NCBI GenBank assembly: GCA_902560815.1
Contig: CACENP010000004.1
Span: 1-64,000 of the forward strand
Length of the DNA stretch: 64,000 bases
Source of the DNA: an uncultured Pelagibacteraceae bacterium
Lineage (GTDB): Bacteria; Pseudomonadota; Alphaproteobacteria; Pelagibacterales; Pelagibacteraceae
Direction: 5' to 3'
A program made the translations under genes and the position numbers. The notes under the pieces were generated by a model. It saw nothing but the letters and a program-made list of their open reading frames with translations. It was not told the DNA's origin and ran no database searches. Within the stretch, counting starts at the first letter, position 1, and the number at the start of each line of letters is the position of its first letter. Below, one piece after another: positions 63,361 through 64,000 of the stretch.

Positions 63361-64000
63361 ATGTTCTCTATTTTAAAAAAAAAAAAAATAATACCTCACA
63401 TTAAACTAAGCGGTGTTATAGGTAATGTTGGAAAATTCAAACAAGGTATAGATTTTGCAGGACAAGAAGAAATAATTAAAAAGGCTTTTTTAATTAAAAA
63501 ATCACCTGCCGTAGCTATTTCTATTAATTCACCCGGAGGTTCTCCTGTTCAATCACATCTAATTCATGATTTTATTAGATCACAAGCAAAAAAAAATAAA
63601 AAAAAAGTAATAATTTTTGCTGAAGATGTAGCTGCATCTGGTGGATATTTAATTGCATGTGCGGGAGATGAGATTTATGCAAATCAAAGTTCCATAGTAG
63701 GATCAATAGGTGTGATTTATTCGTCTTTTGGATTTAAAGATCTAATAAATAAAATAGGAGTTCAAAGAAGAGTTTATACTGCTGGCAAGAACAAAAGTAC
63801 CCTTGATCCATTCATGGATGAAAAAAAAGAAGATATTGAAAGATTAAAAACTATCCAGCTAGATCTTCATAAAGATTTTATTGATGTTGTTGAAAAAAGC
63901 AGATCTTCAAAATTAAATAAAGATAGTGGAATAGAATTATTCTCAGGAGAATTTTGGTCAGGCAGAAAAGCAAAAGAATTAGGATTAATAGATGGAATAG
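63361..64000 (+). CDS. sppA: S49 family serine peptidase (SppA/SohB-like), cut by the window end
   Basis: The frame opens at ATG 63361 and is still open at the last base, giving at least 213 residues. The region SINSPGGSPVQSHLIHDFI near residue 54 and the nucleophile block EDVAASGGYLIACAGDEIYAN near residue 87 are diagnostic; SSIVGSIGVIYSSFGF follows, and the general-base lysine is probably in GKNKSTLDPF near residue 140. It is a single-domain form of the kind found in alphaproteobacteria, without a clear N-terminal helix; the first residues are Lys rich. It cleaves signal peptides or envelope proteins in relatives. A 14-A run (63375-63388) encodes the lysines at the start. Confidence 0.93.
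   Translation, partial: MFSILKKKKIIPHIKLSGVIGNVGKFKQGIDFAGQEEIIKKAFLIKKSPAVAISINSPGGSPVQSHLIHDFIRSQAKKNKKKVIIFAEDVAASGGYLIACAGDEIYANQSSIVGSIGVIYSSFGFKDLINKIGVQRRVYTAGKNKSTLDPFMDEKKEDIERLKTIQLDLHKDFIDVVEKSRSSKLNKDSGIELFSGEFWSGRKAKELGLIDGI

Noticed and set aside
2-64000. CRISPR arrays, insertion sequences, integrases or phage genes
   Set aside because: No regular repeat-spacer pattern, transposase, integrase or phage structural motif was found in any of the proteins read.

Overview
The window reads as a piece of a SAR11-type (Pelagibacterales) alphaproteobacterial chromosome. The DNA is very AT-rich, proteins are rich in Lys, Asn and Ile, genes are packed with gaps of mostly 0 to 50 bp, and the housekeeping gene sets are alphaproteobacterial: split-alpha transhydrogenase, a DUF1013/TrcR regulator next to rpmE, tolQRAB-pal-cpoB-tilS-ftsH-folP-glmM, and xseB-ispA-dxs. 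The assignment comes from gene content and composition; no 16S gene is present to confirm it.

Positions 2 to 20883 form a surface-polysaccharide island: eight glycosyltransferases, four SDR sugar-nucleotide enzymes including GDP-mannose 4,6-dehydratase, a His-for-Lys DegT-family sugar dehydratase, a MraY/WecA-type initiating transferase, an O-antigen ligase-like protein, three large membrane proteins of unknown function, and a GMC flavoprotein with an unlisted 50-residue twin-arginine partner. Strands alternate and genes often abut or overlap. The island stops at a 5S rRNA gene (20951-21069) that has no 16S or 23S next to it. This fits hypervariable region 2 of SAR11 genomes, which lies between 23S and 5S.

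From 5S onward the content is core: rpmJ, pntAA-pntAB-pntB, and a transaldolase. A second short accessory block (24715-28895) holds two methyltransferases, a DUF6311-like membrane protein and an ALG5-like glycosyltransferase, and ends at the initiator tRNA. Next comes a long minus-strand run: tRNA-fMet, rpsU, trcR-like, rpmE, suhB, efp, thiE and the carbon-metabolism set fba-pgk-gap-tkt.

From 37221 to 52992 the plus strand carries a coiled-coil protein, zapA, a folate ligase, a YmdB-like phosphoesterase, yebC, ruvC, the Tol-Pal envelope system, tilS, ftsH, folP, glmM, thiD and purA. The rest holds rpoH and rluD (minus), tRNA-Arg(UCG), an ABC-2 exporter, tsaC, the isoprenoid set xseB-ispA-dxs, aroC, pdxH, ispB, and an S49 peptidase cut by the window end. 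There is no gene-free stretch longer than 300 bp, and no insertion sequence, CRISPR array or prophage was seen. The most unusual items are the island boundary at the lone 5S gene, the tiny Tat-type peptide overlapping the GMC gene, the Lys-to-His dehydratase beside gmd, start codons that overlap head to head at 6890-6903, and atypical initiator and arginine tRNAs.
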